From NCBI RefSeq assembly GCF_000711735.1, contig NZ_JONL01000001.1, forward strand, positions 496,001 to 560,000: 64,000 bases of DNA, read 5' to 3'. Source of the DNA: Maridesulfovibrio frigidus DSM 17176 (GTDB taxonomy: Bacteria; Desulfobacterota; Desulfovibrionia; Desulfovibrionales; Desulfovibrionaceae). Below, in pieces: positions 34,525 through 42,541 of this stretch; position 1 is the first letter of the stretch; each line of letters opens with the position of its first letter. A program made the position numbers and the translations under genes. The notes under the pieces are model-generated. The model saw only the letters and a program-made list of their open reading frames with translations. It was not told the DNA's origin and did not search any database.

Positions 34525-36528
34525 CTAGGCTTCACTGCTGGCAACAGGAAAAGAAATTACAAAAGTTGCCCCTTTTCCGACATCACTTTCTATATCAACT
34601 CTACCTTTGTAGTCCCGCACTATTCCATATGTTATAGCTAGTCCCAAACCCATGCCATATCCTACCTCTTTGGTACTAAAGAAGGGTTCAAAAATCTTAT
34701 TCCGAACCTCTTCGGTAATGCCCACTCCAGAATCAGAAACCCTAACGCAGACTTCACGGTCTTTACCATAAGTACTTATTTTAATGTGTTCTTCAGTATT
34801 CAAGCCGCTTTTTTCTCTCTTCTCAGAAATAGCATCGCGAGCATTATTTACCAAATTAAAGAAAACCTGCTGTAGCCTATTATCCTGTGCGACAATATGG
34901 GGCAACCCCTCAGTAAGGTCCACTTCAAATATTATATTTTTCAATTCAAATTGGCGAGTTACAAGCGTGAGCACACTTCTAAGAGGAGCATTTATGTCAA
35001 TTTTGTCCACTTTAAAATCAGCCATACGCCCGAATGCCCTGAGCGCATTAATGATCTCAGCTGCACGGTCAACTTGAGTACTGACCTCATTTGCCACTTC
35101 ACTCAGCTGATGGGCCGGAACATCACGCCCATGCTCCGCCATTAGTGCCAAAAACTCACTTCCCATCTTAATTGCATTCAGCGGCTGGTTAACCTCATGA
35201 GCAACACCGGCAGACATCTCGCCGAGAGATTTCATTTTGGCGGCCTGCACTAGCTGGGCATCTTTTTCAATAATTTCTGTAATATCCGCAATGGCCACAA
35301 TCATCGAAGGACTACTTTTATAGGTAATCGGACAAGCATGCATGTTAACATACACCGCGCTACCACCCTTTTTATGATGAAGTATTTTCGGGTAATATAT
35401 ACATCCACTAGGCCCGCCATATTCTTCAAAAGCCTTAATACATTCAACATTTGATTCAGGCCCTAGAAGCAAAAATTCCGCCCCGATCAACTCATCGCGC
35501 GAATAGCCGTAAAGTTCACTAACCCGCGGATTAACATCAAGAATTCTAAAATCCACGCAGGAGATGACAAGAATTGGATCAGGTCCGCTATCAAACATAG
35601 ACTTATATTTTTCTTCAGACTCACGCAGCCTGCGACGATAGAGCTTAATGGACCAAACCATGTTTCTAAAACTATCTGCCAACTGAACAACTTCATCACC
35701 AGCACGCTTAATATAAAAATGGCAGTTTCGACATTGCTGCGAATCCTGAGTTGAAGTTAGGTCACGATCATTTTTAAACATAGCCTGATCAAAATGCCAG
35801 CATGGAAAATCTGTATTGTGATAAACAGGACACTCTGAAGCATCCCACCCACTGTCACTCGATAACATATCAAGACTTATATCAAAATTACCCCGCGAAA
35901 GTTCATCTGAAACCTGAGTGAGTTTTGCGATGGGACTTGTGATATACTTGGCTAGTCTGTGACTTATTAAAAATATGATAACTACAACAAATGAGATAAA
36001 CCCGAGAAAAGTTATGCGGAGCGTTGTAACAAGTTTATCAATATGAACTTTGCTAAGCCCCACATGAACGGTTCCGATGCGGTATAGCCCCTCCTTGATA
36101 GGCACCGCAATATCATAAGCGGAACTTTTCCCGAAATCGATAAGACGAACGGACTTATACCCCCCCTCTGCAACAGGATTAACCTTGTCCAGATTCTCAG
36201 GAAATGGAGTTGTAAAAGTATGACATAGAACTTCCTCATCCTTACTCAAAACAAAGATATACGTTATGAGATGCTGTCGCTCTCCAAGCGTTGCTTCATC
36301 GAAAACGAGACTGAGCAGTTCAGGATATTTTTTATCTAGAATATACCCCCCCCCCCGCTCCGCAATAGAATGGGCAATAGCAACTCCGCGAAGTTCAAGT
36401 TCCGAGGTAAGGGAGGAAACAAGAATGCCGCGCGCCAGAAGGGCAATCACAGCGCTAATCATCAGTATTACGCCAAGAGTCGAGAAAAAGATCTTATTCT
36501 TGAGGCTTAGATTGGAAAACCGTATCAT
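34525..36528 (-). CDS. PAS sensor histidine kinase with Cys-rich insert
   Basis: A 667-residue membrane kinase: membrane helix (about residues 12-35), periplasmic sensor, second helix (about 175-197), HAMP, a Cys-rich module (ECPVYHNTDFPCWHF ... QQCRNCHFY, about 225-280), a PAS domain and the kinase core (H-box AGVAHEVNQPLNAI, NLVNNARDAI, DSGVGI, GMGLGLAI). The ATG at 36528 overlaps the stop of the binding-protein gene (ATGA). Codons 58-61 come from a run of 11 G residues, so small length changes would end the protein early. The binding protein encoded just before it is the probable ligand sensor. Confidence 0.92.
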   Translation of the reverse strand: MIRFSNLSLKNKIFFSTLGVILMISAVIALLARGILVSSLTSELELRGVAIAHSIAERGGGYILDKKYPELLSLVFDEATLGERQHLITYIFVLSKDEEVLCHTFTTPFPENLDKVNPVAEGGYKSVRLIDFGKSSAYDIAVPIKEGLYRIGTVHVGLSKVHIDKLVTTLRITFLGFISFVVVIIFLISHRLAKYITSPIAKLTQVSDELSRGNFDISLDMLSSDSGWDASECPVYHNTDFPCWHFDQAMFKNDRDLTSTQDSQQCRNCHFYIKRAGDEVVQLADSFRNMVWSIKLYRRRLRESEEKYKSMFDSGPDPILVISCVDFRILDVNPRVSELYGYSRDELIGAEFLLLGPESNVECIKAFEEYGGPSGCIYYPKILHHKKGGSAVYVNMHACPITYKSSPSMIVAIADITEIIEKDAQLVQAAKMKSLGEMSAGVAHEVNQPLNAIKMGSEFLALMAEHGRDVPAHQLSEVANEVSTQVDRAAEIINALRAFGRMADFKVDKIDINAPLRSVLTLVTRQFELKNIIFEVDLTEGLPHIVAQDNRLQQVFFNLVNNARDAISEKREKSGLNTEEHIKISTYGKDREVCVRVSDSGVGITEEVRNKIFEPFFSTKEVGYGMGLGLAITYGIVRDYKGRVDIESDVGKGATFVISFPVASSEA
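36346..36356 (-). repeat. G11 homopolymer run inside the kinase gene
   Basis: Eleven consecutive C on the plus strand, read as G in the kinase gene. With 11 G the frame continues through Arg-Gly-Gly-Gly-Tyr-Ile-Leu-Asp. With 10 G the following codons become ATA TTC TAG; with 12 G they become GTA TAT TCT AGA TAA. Both alternatives stop at once, the layout expected of a slipped-strand on/off switch. A sequencing or assembly miscount of the run is the main alternative. Confidence 0.8.
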
Positions 36529-37730
36529 TTTTCTATGCTCCGGCGTAACAGTTCCCAATTATCAAGAACTTCAAAATGACCGTCATTAAAGCGGGTAAAA
36601 TAAACCTTATCCATACCCTGATGATCCTTGCCGTCAAAAGAGATAGTCACCCCCGGTGCAAGATCATAATTCCCCATTGACTCGATAGCATCAAGAAACC
36701 TTTTTCTAGTCAAATAAGGCCCGGCGCGGCGCAAACCTTCAACAAGGACCCGCGCATTGAAAAACCCTTCTAGTCCGACCAAGCTTGGATTATCGTCTGG
36801 ATAGGAACTCTTAAGCATATCAATATACTCAGTAGCTTCCGACTGTTTGACATCTCCTGAAAAAGTAAAAGGAGGGACAACCTGTGACATAATTACGGTA
36901 TCATCAGATTTATCCCCTAAATGCTTGGCAAACTCACGCGCGCCAATAAAAGAAACCGTATAGTAAACAGGTTTAACGCCTGCTTCATTCATCTCCTTAA
37001 TAAACAATATACACGGAACAGTAGTTCCGATCATAAACACAGCCTGAGCACCTGAATCTTTGATGCGCGCAACGCCTTCAGCAACGTCGAGAGATCCTCT
37101 CGTATAAGAACCACGCGCAACAGGTTCCAGACCGAGATCTTTCAGGGCCAGCTCAGTCCCGGTCAGCCCGTCAAAGCCAAAAGCATCATACTGATAAAAA
37201 ACCGCAATTTTAGTCAGCCCCAAATCCTGCACCATATGGCGTACAGCTTCTTTAGTCTCTTTGTAATACGATGGCCTTACGCTGATAACATAGCGGTTAA
37301 AAGGCTTTCTCAATGCGTTGGCTCCAGTAAACATTCCCAGTAAAGGTATGCGGGCAGCCTCGACCAACGGTAAAACCTTTACAGTTGTGGGCGTTCCCAC
37401 ATAGCCGAACAAAGCAAAAACTTTGTCCTCAATAATTAAACGCTGAGTATTTATAAGACACTTAGGCGGGTCATAGGAATCATCATATGTCACAAGTTCA
37501 AGTTGTCGCCCGTGCACCCCACCATCTTCATTAACCTTATTAATATAGGCCAACGCGCCATGAAGGGTTTGAGTTCCAAGGTAGCTGGCATGACCCTCAA
37601 GAGCCAATGAAGAACCTAAAACAACTTTATCAGGAAAGACGCCTGGATTTTTGTCCTCATGAACAACAACAGAAACGCCTTGGTCGCAAGAAAACAGCAA
37701 AAAAAGAACCAGTAATAAAATCCTTTTCAT
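36525..37730 (-). CDS. LIV-type periplasmic binding lipoprotein
   Basis: A 401-residue type I periplasmic binding protein (branched-chain-amino-acid-binding-like), exported and lipidated (lipobox LLFSC near residue 15). The body shows FPDKVVLGSSLALEGHASYLG, the first-domain pattern of the family, and later DLGLTKIAVFYQYDAFGFDGL and TVSFIGAREFAKHLG. No transport permease or ATPase gene is near; its genes overlap by one base with PilZ upstream and by four with the histidine kinase downstream. It therefore probably senses a ligand for that kinase (inference). A related protein is encoded in the divergent operon. Confidence 0.9.
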   Translation of the reverse strand: MKRILLLVLFLLFSCDQGVSVVVHEDKNPGVFPDKVVLGSSLALEGHASYLGTQTLHGALAYINKVNEDGGVHGRQLELVTYDDSYDPPKCLINTQRLIIEDKVFALFGYVGTPTTVKVLPLVEAARIPLLGMFTGANALRKPFNRYVISVRPSYYKETKEAVRHMVQDLGLTKIAVFYQYDAFGFDGLTGTELALKDLGLEPVARGSYTRGSLDVAEGVARIKDSGAQAVFMIGTTVPCILFIKEMNEAGVKPVYYTVSFIGAREFAKHLGDKSDDTVIMSQVVPPFTFSGDVKQSEATEYIDMLKSSYPDDNPSLVGLEGFFNARVLVEGLRRAGPYLTRKRFLDAIESMGNYDLAPGVTISFDGKDHQGMDKVYFTRFNDGHFEVLDNWELLRRSIEK

Positions 37731-38809
37731 TATTTCTTTCCCTTAGCTGATTGAGCAAGGTTCATTGCCATCACAGCCTGTCCTTTAAATAGAGTGGATC
37801 GTTTGCGCGGTGGAATTTTAAGACTTCTCAAGAATTGAAAGCTGAGCCGGATAAGACCTTCTCCGGCCGAATTAGCTGCCCGAGCTTCACAAAAAATAAG
37901 ATGGGGATCAAAAGTTTTCCGCTTAGGTTGGTAAATGAGCATGCACAGTAAAAGTTTATCATTTCGGGACATCATGCTTCCGCCGTCCCTGATTGTACCC
38001 AAAAGAGCAAGCCCTCCCTTAGATATATCTAAAATTTGCTCAGACTTAGAATTTGCGGCAACATCCTTTTTGTTGTCAATAAAGATCTCAGGCTCGATAT
38101 TATCCAAAATAAAATCTACATCGAAATCATCATCGTCAAGCCGCCACACCTTAACTTTTATAAACCGCTGGTCAGCAACCTTTCTCCGAGAAAATGCTCG
38201 GCGCCTAATAAATCCAAATGCAGACTTACGAGTGATAGCCATTCCACCGTTTTCAGACAAACTTTTAATGGTTCCTACAAACGCATTAACCTTTTTCTCA
38301 CCCTTTTGGAGTTCAGCAAATATGCACTTAACTTTCGCACCGGGTGTTATTAAAGAGTCCGTGATCGCATCTTTTATTACAACAAAAACATCCAAACCAT
38401 CTAAACCAGTAACCTCTACAACAGCTGCAAGTGTTCGCTGCCCAGCCCGCTCAACAGAAACATCAAAGGAAGCTTTGGTCATAACTAACCAGTCCAAAAC
38501 TTCCTGATCGGAAGAGACTTTCATCCCTCCGTTATTTACTTCCTTGCCACTGGAACTACTGACTGATTTTTTTTCCGCCTTTTTGGTCTTTTTTGTCGTC
38601 CTTGTGGAAGAAGAAAACGCGCCACTTACCAACCCCTTAAAAAAAGAGAAAACTTTAAATTTATTCCAGAGCAAAACTACATAATAGCACGCAATAAAAG
38701 CAGCCAGCCCCCATAAAAAATGTTGCACTGACTTCGGAATATCAGGAAAAACAAAAAAGGATTGTTTGACGGATCCTAAAAATCTAGAATCAACTTTTGA
38801 TTGTATCAT
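37730..38809 (-). CDS. PilZ-domain c-di-GMP effector
   Basis: A 359-residue protein with a membrane helix near residues 30-50, a Lys/Ser-rich linker, a YcgR-N-like middle and a PilZ domain. The c-di-GMP signature is visible as RRRAFSRRKV (near residue 205) followed about 60 residues later by ILDISKGGLAL. It should bind cyclic di-GMP and change interaction or motility output at the membrane. It is the first gene of the minus-strand operon PilZ - binding protein - kinase - REC-STAS, linking the sensory unit to the HD-GYP gene in the divergent operon. The ribosome site is weak. Confidence 0.85.
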   Translation of the reverse strand: MIQSKVDSRFLGSVKQSFFVFPDIPKSVQHFLWGLAAFIACYYVVLLWNKFKVFSFFKGLVSGAFSSSTRTTKKTKKAEKKSVSSSSGKEVNNGGMKVSSDQEVLDWLVMTKASFDVSVERAGQRTLAAVVEVTGLDGLDVFVVIKDAITDSLITPGAKVKCIFAELQKGEKKVNAFVGTIKSLSENGGMAITRKSAFGFIRRRAFSRRKVADQRFIKVKVWRLDDDDFDVDFILDNIEPEIFIDNKKDVAANSKSEQILDISKGGLALLGTIRDGGSMMSRNDKLLLCMLIYQPKRKTFDPHLIFCEARAANSAGEGLIRLSFQFLRSLKIPPRKRSTLFKGQAVMAMNLAQSAKGKK

Positions 38810-39053
38810 AACATATTCTCAATCCACCTCTTAAGCAGTGCACGCAAAAGTGATTACAAAATCAAACAAATAAATGGCAATGTCCACACAAAAGAACGTC
38901 CTTAAGTCCCCTGACATCCGAAGATAACACCATATAATTATTACATCCGGCACCCTATTGTCCAATTAATTCCTCTTATATAAAACTACCCCTTGCAGAG
39001 CACGAAAACAACATGTAAATATAATCCTGTTTTGGCAAAACAAAGGAGTACTC

Positions 39054-39440
39054 ATGGGCGGAAAAATTCTAGTTGTGGACGATGAAGTTCACATCAGAAT
39101 GCTTCTAGAACAAACTTTAGAAGAACTGGAAGATGACTACGACATTGAGCTTCTGACCGCTGAAAACGGTGAAGAAGGGCTTGATGTTATTCGTGAGGAA
39201 AAACCAGATCTAGTATTTCTAGATATTATGATGCCTTACATGAACGGCTATGAAGTTTGTCAGGAAGTTCGAGAAGATTCCAACTTACAAGATGTTAAAA
39301 TAATCCTTTTAACAGCAAAAGGGCAGGAAGTAGACAGAAAGCACGGACTCGAACTTGGAGCTGAAAGATATATGACCAAGCCTTTTGATCCTGATGAGAT
39401 TCTGGAAGTTGCAAAAACAATTTTACAGATTAAAAGCTGA
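39054..39440 (+). CDS. Single-domain response regulator
   Basis: A 128-residue stand-alone receiver with VVDDEVHIRML, phospho-acceptor Asp near residue 57 (VFLDIMMPYMNG), Thr in LLTAKGQEVD and Lys in MTKPFDPDEI. AAGGAG precedes the start. It is the first gene of the plus-strand sensory operon, nine bases before the HD-GYP gene, and probably delivers phosphoryl signals to it by contact. The 244-base divergent gap (38810-39053) to PilZ must hold both promoters; a TATAAT-like element sits near 39019 but with no well-spaced -35. Confidence 0.93.
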   Translation: MGGKILVVDDEVHIRMLLEQTLEELEDDYDIELLTAENGEEGLDVIREEKPDLVFLDIMMPYMNGYEVCQEVREDSNLQDVKIILLTAKGQEVDRKHGLELGAERYMTKPFDPDEILEVAKTILQIKS

Positions 39441-39448
39441 CAACTTCT

Positions 39449-41215
39449 ATGAATGCTTACTTAAAGCCGGAAGCACGTCTTAAGAAACTCCTTAAACCTA
39501 AAAAGTTGAATGCTTTTTTTGAAAAGGCTGCTCGGCTACTGCCTCAAGGTTCTACCCTATGCGCGTACATCGGGAGCATTCCTATTTTTTGCAAGTCGCA
39601 ATTACCTCCTATTTCTGAAAAAACAATTTTAACCTACATAAAAAACCCTGCCAACGAAGATCTCCACATTGGTCTCTCACTTAATAATTTTGATGAAATA
39701 TCTGAAAAAGAGCTCGAACAAATAAAAGCTGTGCTCGACTTCACAGCGTACGCCATTGCCAACCACATAGAATCTGAATCATCCAGACGTATGCTGGGAA
39801 AGGAAACTTTAGCCAAATACCGTGAGCTATCTCTACTGCACAGGTCTATCGTTGAGCTAAACAATTCTCTTAGATTAAAAGATGTTATCAGTGCTCTTAT
39901 TCAAGAGTGCAGATCCTCCGCATTACCAGCCAATATGGGTGCTGTGTATCTGCCAGAAGAAAATGGATTTACAATTTTTGACAGCTTCGGCGCTGTCCGC
40001 GCAGACACATTTGAAGATCTGGTTGAATGTTCTCTTTTTAAGGATATCATAGCTAGCCTGCGTGGCGAGATACTTAATGATGTGAAGCTGGATTGCCGCT
40101 GCGGATCGAAACTATGCAACAACATAAAATCGCTGCTAATCATGCCCATCCCGTCACCAAATATATGTGAAGGTGTACTGATTTTAACATCTGAGAACAT
40201 TAACTCTTTTAACGCTTCGCATCTAAAACATGTTGCAACACTCGCCTCAGTTGCTGGAATTTCCATCAGTAACGCTTATAACTTTGAATCCATCAGAGTT
40301 CTCATGGACGCGCTTCTAAAAGCCCTTACTGAAGCAATTGATGCGCGAGATCCATTCACAGCAGGACATTCTGAAAGGGTTGCTTACTTAGCCGTTTCTT
40401 TTTCTCGGTTACTATCTCAAGACGATAATCATTTCACAGATATATCTTTCACAGATGAACAGCTTAGAGAAATTCTCTATGCCGGAATTCTCCATGACAT
40501 TGGGAAGATAGGCATAAAAGAAGAAGTGCTCACTAAAAAAACACGTCTCCCGAAATCGATGCTGGACATTATCGGAATGCGTATGAAACTTTTTGGCATT
40601 CATAACCAAAAGGAATGGGAGCATGATTACAAAAGGTTAAAACAGATCAACCTTTCCTTAAGCCCACATCAGGAAGATTTAGATTTCATTCACAGTATAA
40701 GCGATATCAAATTCAAAATTAACGGTTCTTCCATCCACCTACTCCACCCAGATGAGCGGGAATGCCTGCTTGTTCGCAAAGGTAATCTTACTGCGGAAGA
40801 AAGGATTGAGATAGAACGTCATCCCATTGAAAGTCAGAGAATATTAGAACATATCCCCTTCCATGACGACCTGTCCGATCTGCTTACGATAATTGGCCAG
40901 CACCATGAAAGGTTAGATGGATCAGGATATCCTGCGGCTCTTAAGGGTGACGAAATTCTTATTCAAAGCCAGATCATAGCTATTGCTGACATCTATGACG
41001 CGATCACTCAGGAGCGGCATTACAAACCAGCTACCCCGCAAGCCCGTGCTTTGAAAATCCTCGCAGAAGAGGCAAGCGAAGGAAAGCTTAACAAAAATAT
41101 GGTTGACCTCTTCATCAGCAATATACTTGAGATCGAGCGCGGAGCTGACTCCATTAACCTTGATCGCCCCACATCTCCAAGATTCTGCAAAATTCCAAGA
41201 AGTAACTTAAACTAA
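39449..41215 (+). CDS. GAF-HD-GYP cyclic di-GMP phosphodiesterase
   Basis: HD-GYP proteins hydrolyse cyclic di-GMP. The 588-residue protein has an N-terminal region, a GAF-like domain (about residues 130-275) with a Cys cluster CRCGSKLC near residue 220, and an HD-GYP domain with AGHSERVA, HDIGKIGI and GQHHERLDGSGYP, so metal and GYP motifs are intact. An insert of roughly 75 residues sits between the HD helix and the GYP part (around KEWEHDYKRLKQINLSLSPHQ). It follows a receiver gene by nine bases and precedes the binding-protein/hybrid-kinase pair. Confidence 0.92.
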   Translation: MNAYLKPEARLKKLLKPKKLNAFFEKAARLLPQGSTLCAYIGSIPIFCKSQLPPISEKTILTYIKNPANEDLHIGLSLNNFDEISEKELEQIKAVLDFTAYAIANHIESESSRRMLGKETLAKYRELSLLHRSIVELNNSLRLKDVISALIQECRSSALPANMGAVYLPEENGFTIFDSFGAVRADTFEDLVECSLFKDIIASLRGEILNDVKLDCRCGSKLCNNIKSLLIMPIPSPNICEGVLILTSENINSFNASHLKHVATLASVAGISISNAYNFESIRVLMDALLKALTEAIDARDPFTAGHSERVAYLAVSFSRLLSQDDNHFTDISFTDEQLREILYAGILHDIGKIGIKEEVLTKKTRLPKSMLDIIGMRMKLFGIHNQKEWEHDYKRLKQINLSLSPHQEDLDFIHSISDIKFKINGSSIHLLHPDERECLLVRKGNLTAEERIEIERHPIESQRILEHIPFHDDLSDLLTIIGQHHERLDGSGYPAALKGDEILIQSQIIAIADIYDAITQERHYKPATPQARALKILAEEASEGKLNKNMVDLFISNILEIERGADSINLDRPTSPRFCKIPRSNLN

Positions 41216-41287
41216 TCTGGCAGCCATATAAAAGCTACGTTTTAGGGTTGAATCAGAAATCTAACAAACACTAAATAAGGCCCAGTT

Positions 41288-42541
41288 ATGACCAAGTTAT
41301 ACTTCAAAACAATCCTTATGACGATAGCCATCGTCATGCTCTGCTCTCCAGCTAGAGCTGCCGATTCAAAAGCAACACTGAAACCTATTCTTCTAGGAAT
41401 GTCTGCAGCCTTCACCGGACCAAGCAGAGGCCTCGGAATTGAAGTCTTCAGAGGTTCGCAGGCATATTTCGACCAAGTTAACGCGGCGGGAGGAATCCTC
41501 GGGCACAAAGTTGTCATCAAGTATTACGATGATGGCTACAACCCTCTCCCTGCAATCAGAAATACAATCAAATTAATTGAAAGAGATAATGTTCTATGTT
41601 TGTTCAACTATGTAGGAACCCCTACAGTAACAAGAGTGCTCCCTGTCATTAAGCACTTTAATGCAAATAGACCTGTCTTCCTCTTTTTTCCATTCACCGG
41701 AGCCCAGCCTCAAAGGGAATTTCCCTACGAAGAATATGTATTCAACCTTCGCGCCTCTTATCGACAAGAGACGTGGGGACTAGTGCATAATTTATTAGAA
41801 ATAGGACGAAAGCGAATCGCGGTTTTATATCAGGCAGATGCCTACGGCCGCAGTGGTTGGGATGGAATAAGGACAGCGCTAAACAAAAATGACCTGAAAA
41901 TAGTAGCTGAAGCCACCTATAAAAGAGGTGCTAATTTTAAAGAATCTATGAATCGTCAAGTTGAAATACTTTCTGAAGCAAAGCCTGACGCCATTATCAT
42001 AGTTGGAGCATACGCAGCCAGCGCGGCTTTTATCAGAGATGCGAGAGACGCCGGGCTAAATATTCCAATATGCAACCTATCTTTCGTCGGCAGCGAAAAC
42101 ATGCTGCAGCACCTGTCGGATCATGAAACGAAAACCGGCAAAAATTACACTGAAAACCTGATAAACTCTCAGACCGTTCCAAGTTATGAAGACACTTCTC
42201 TGAGTGCCGTCCGCGACTACAGAAAAGTAATGACAGAAACTCCTCCGGCTCCACCAGAAGGATTTGGAAAGGGGTATAAGCCTCTGCAATTCAGCTTTAT
42301 CAGCTTCGAAGGGTACTTAACTGCCAAAGTAATGACCGAAGTAATCGAACGTATGATGCTCCGCGAACACTATGGAAGTCTCTACGCGGCAACATTATCC
42401 ATACGCAACCTGAATATCGGAATAGGTACAGACATAAACTTCGGGCGTGGAAAGCATCAGGGGCTTGACAAGATATACTACACCACTGTTTCAGACGACA
42501 AATTCGTACCGCTTATAAACTGGAAGAGGTGGAGCAAATGA
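41288..42541 (+). CDS. LIV-type periplasmic binding protein
   Basis: A 417-residue type I binding protein with a cleavable Sec signal (cleavage about residue 24 after PARA). Family features include ILLGMSAAFTGPSRGLGIEV, VKYYDDGYNP-like YYDDGYNPLPAIRNT, LCLFNYVGTPTVTRVLP and AVLYQADAYGRSGWDG. It resembles the binding protein of the divergent operon in length and motif order (VGTPTxTxVLP and YQxDAxGxxGxxG), pointing to duplication. Its stop overlaps the ATG of the hybrid kinase, and no permease is present, so sensing through the kinase is likelier than transport. Confidence 0.9.
   Translation: MTKLYFKTILMTIAIVMLCSPARAADSKATLKPILLGMSAAFTGPSRGLGIEVFRGSQAYFDQVNAAGGILGHKVVIKYYDDGYNPLPAIRNTIKLIERDNVLCLFNYVGTPTVTRVLPVIKHFNANRPVFLFFPFTGAQPQREFPYEEYVFNLRASYRQETWGLVHNLLEIGRKRIAVLYQADAYGRSGWDGIRTALNKNDLKIVAEATYKRGANFKESMNRQVEILSEAKPDAIIIVGAYAASAAFIRDARDAGLNIPICNLSFVGSENMLQHLSDHETKTGKNYTENLINSQTVPSYEDTSLSAVRDYRKVMTETPPAPPEGFGKGYKPLQFSFISFEGYLTAKVMTEVIERMMLREHYGSLYAATLSIRNLNIGIGTDINFGRGKHQGLDKIYYTTVSDDKFVPLINWKRWSK

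Noticed and set aside
38945-38965. Possible sigma-54 site CCGGCACCCTATTGTCC before the receiver at 39054
   Set aside because: GG and GC elements do not have the required spacing.
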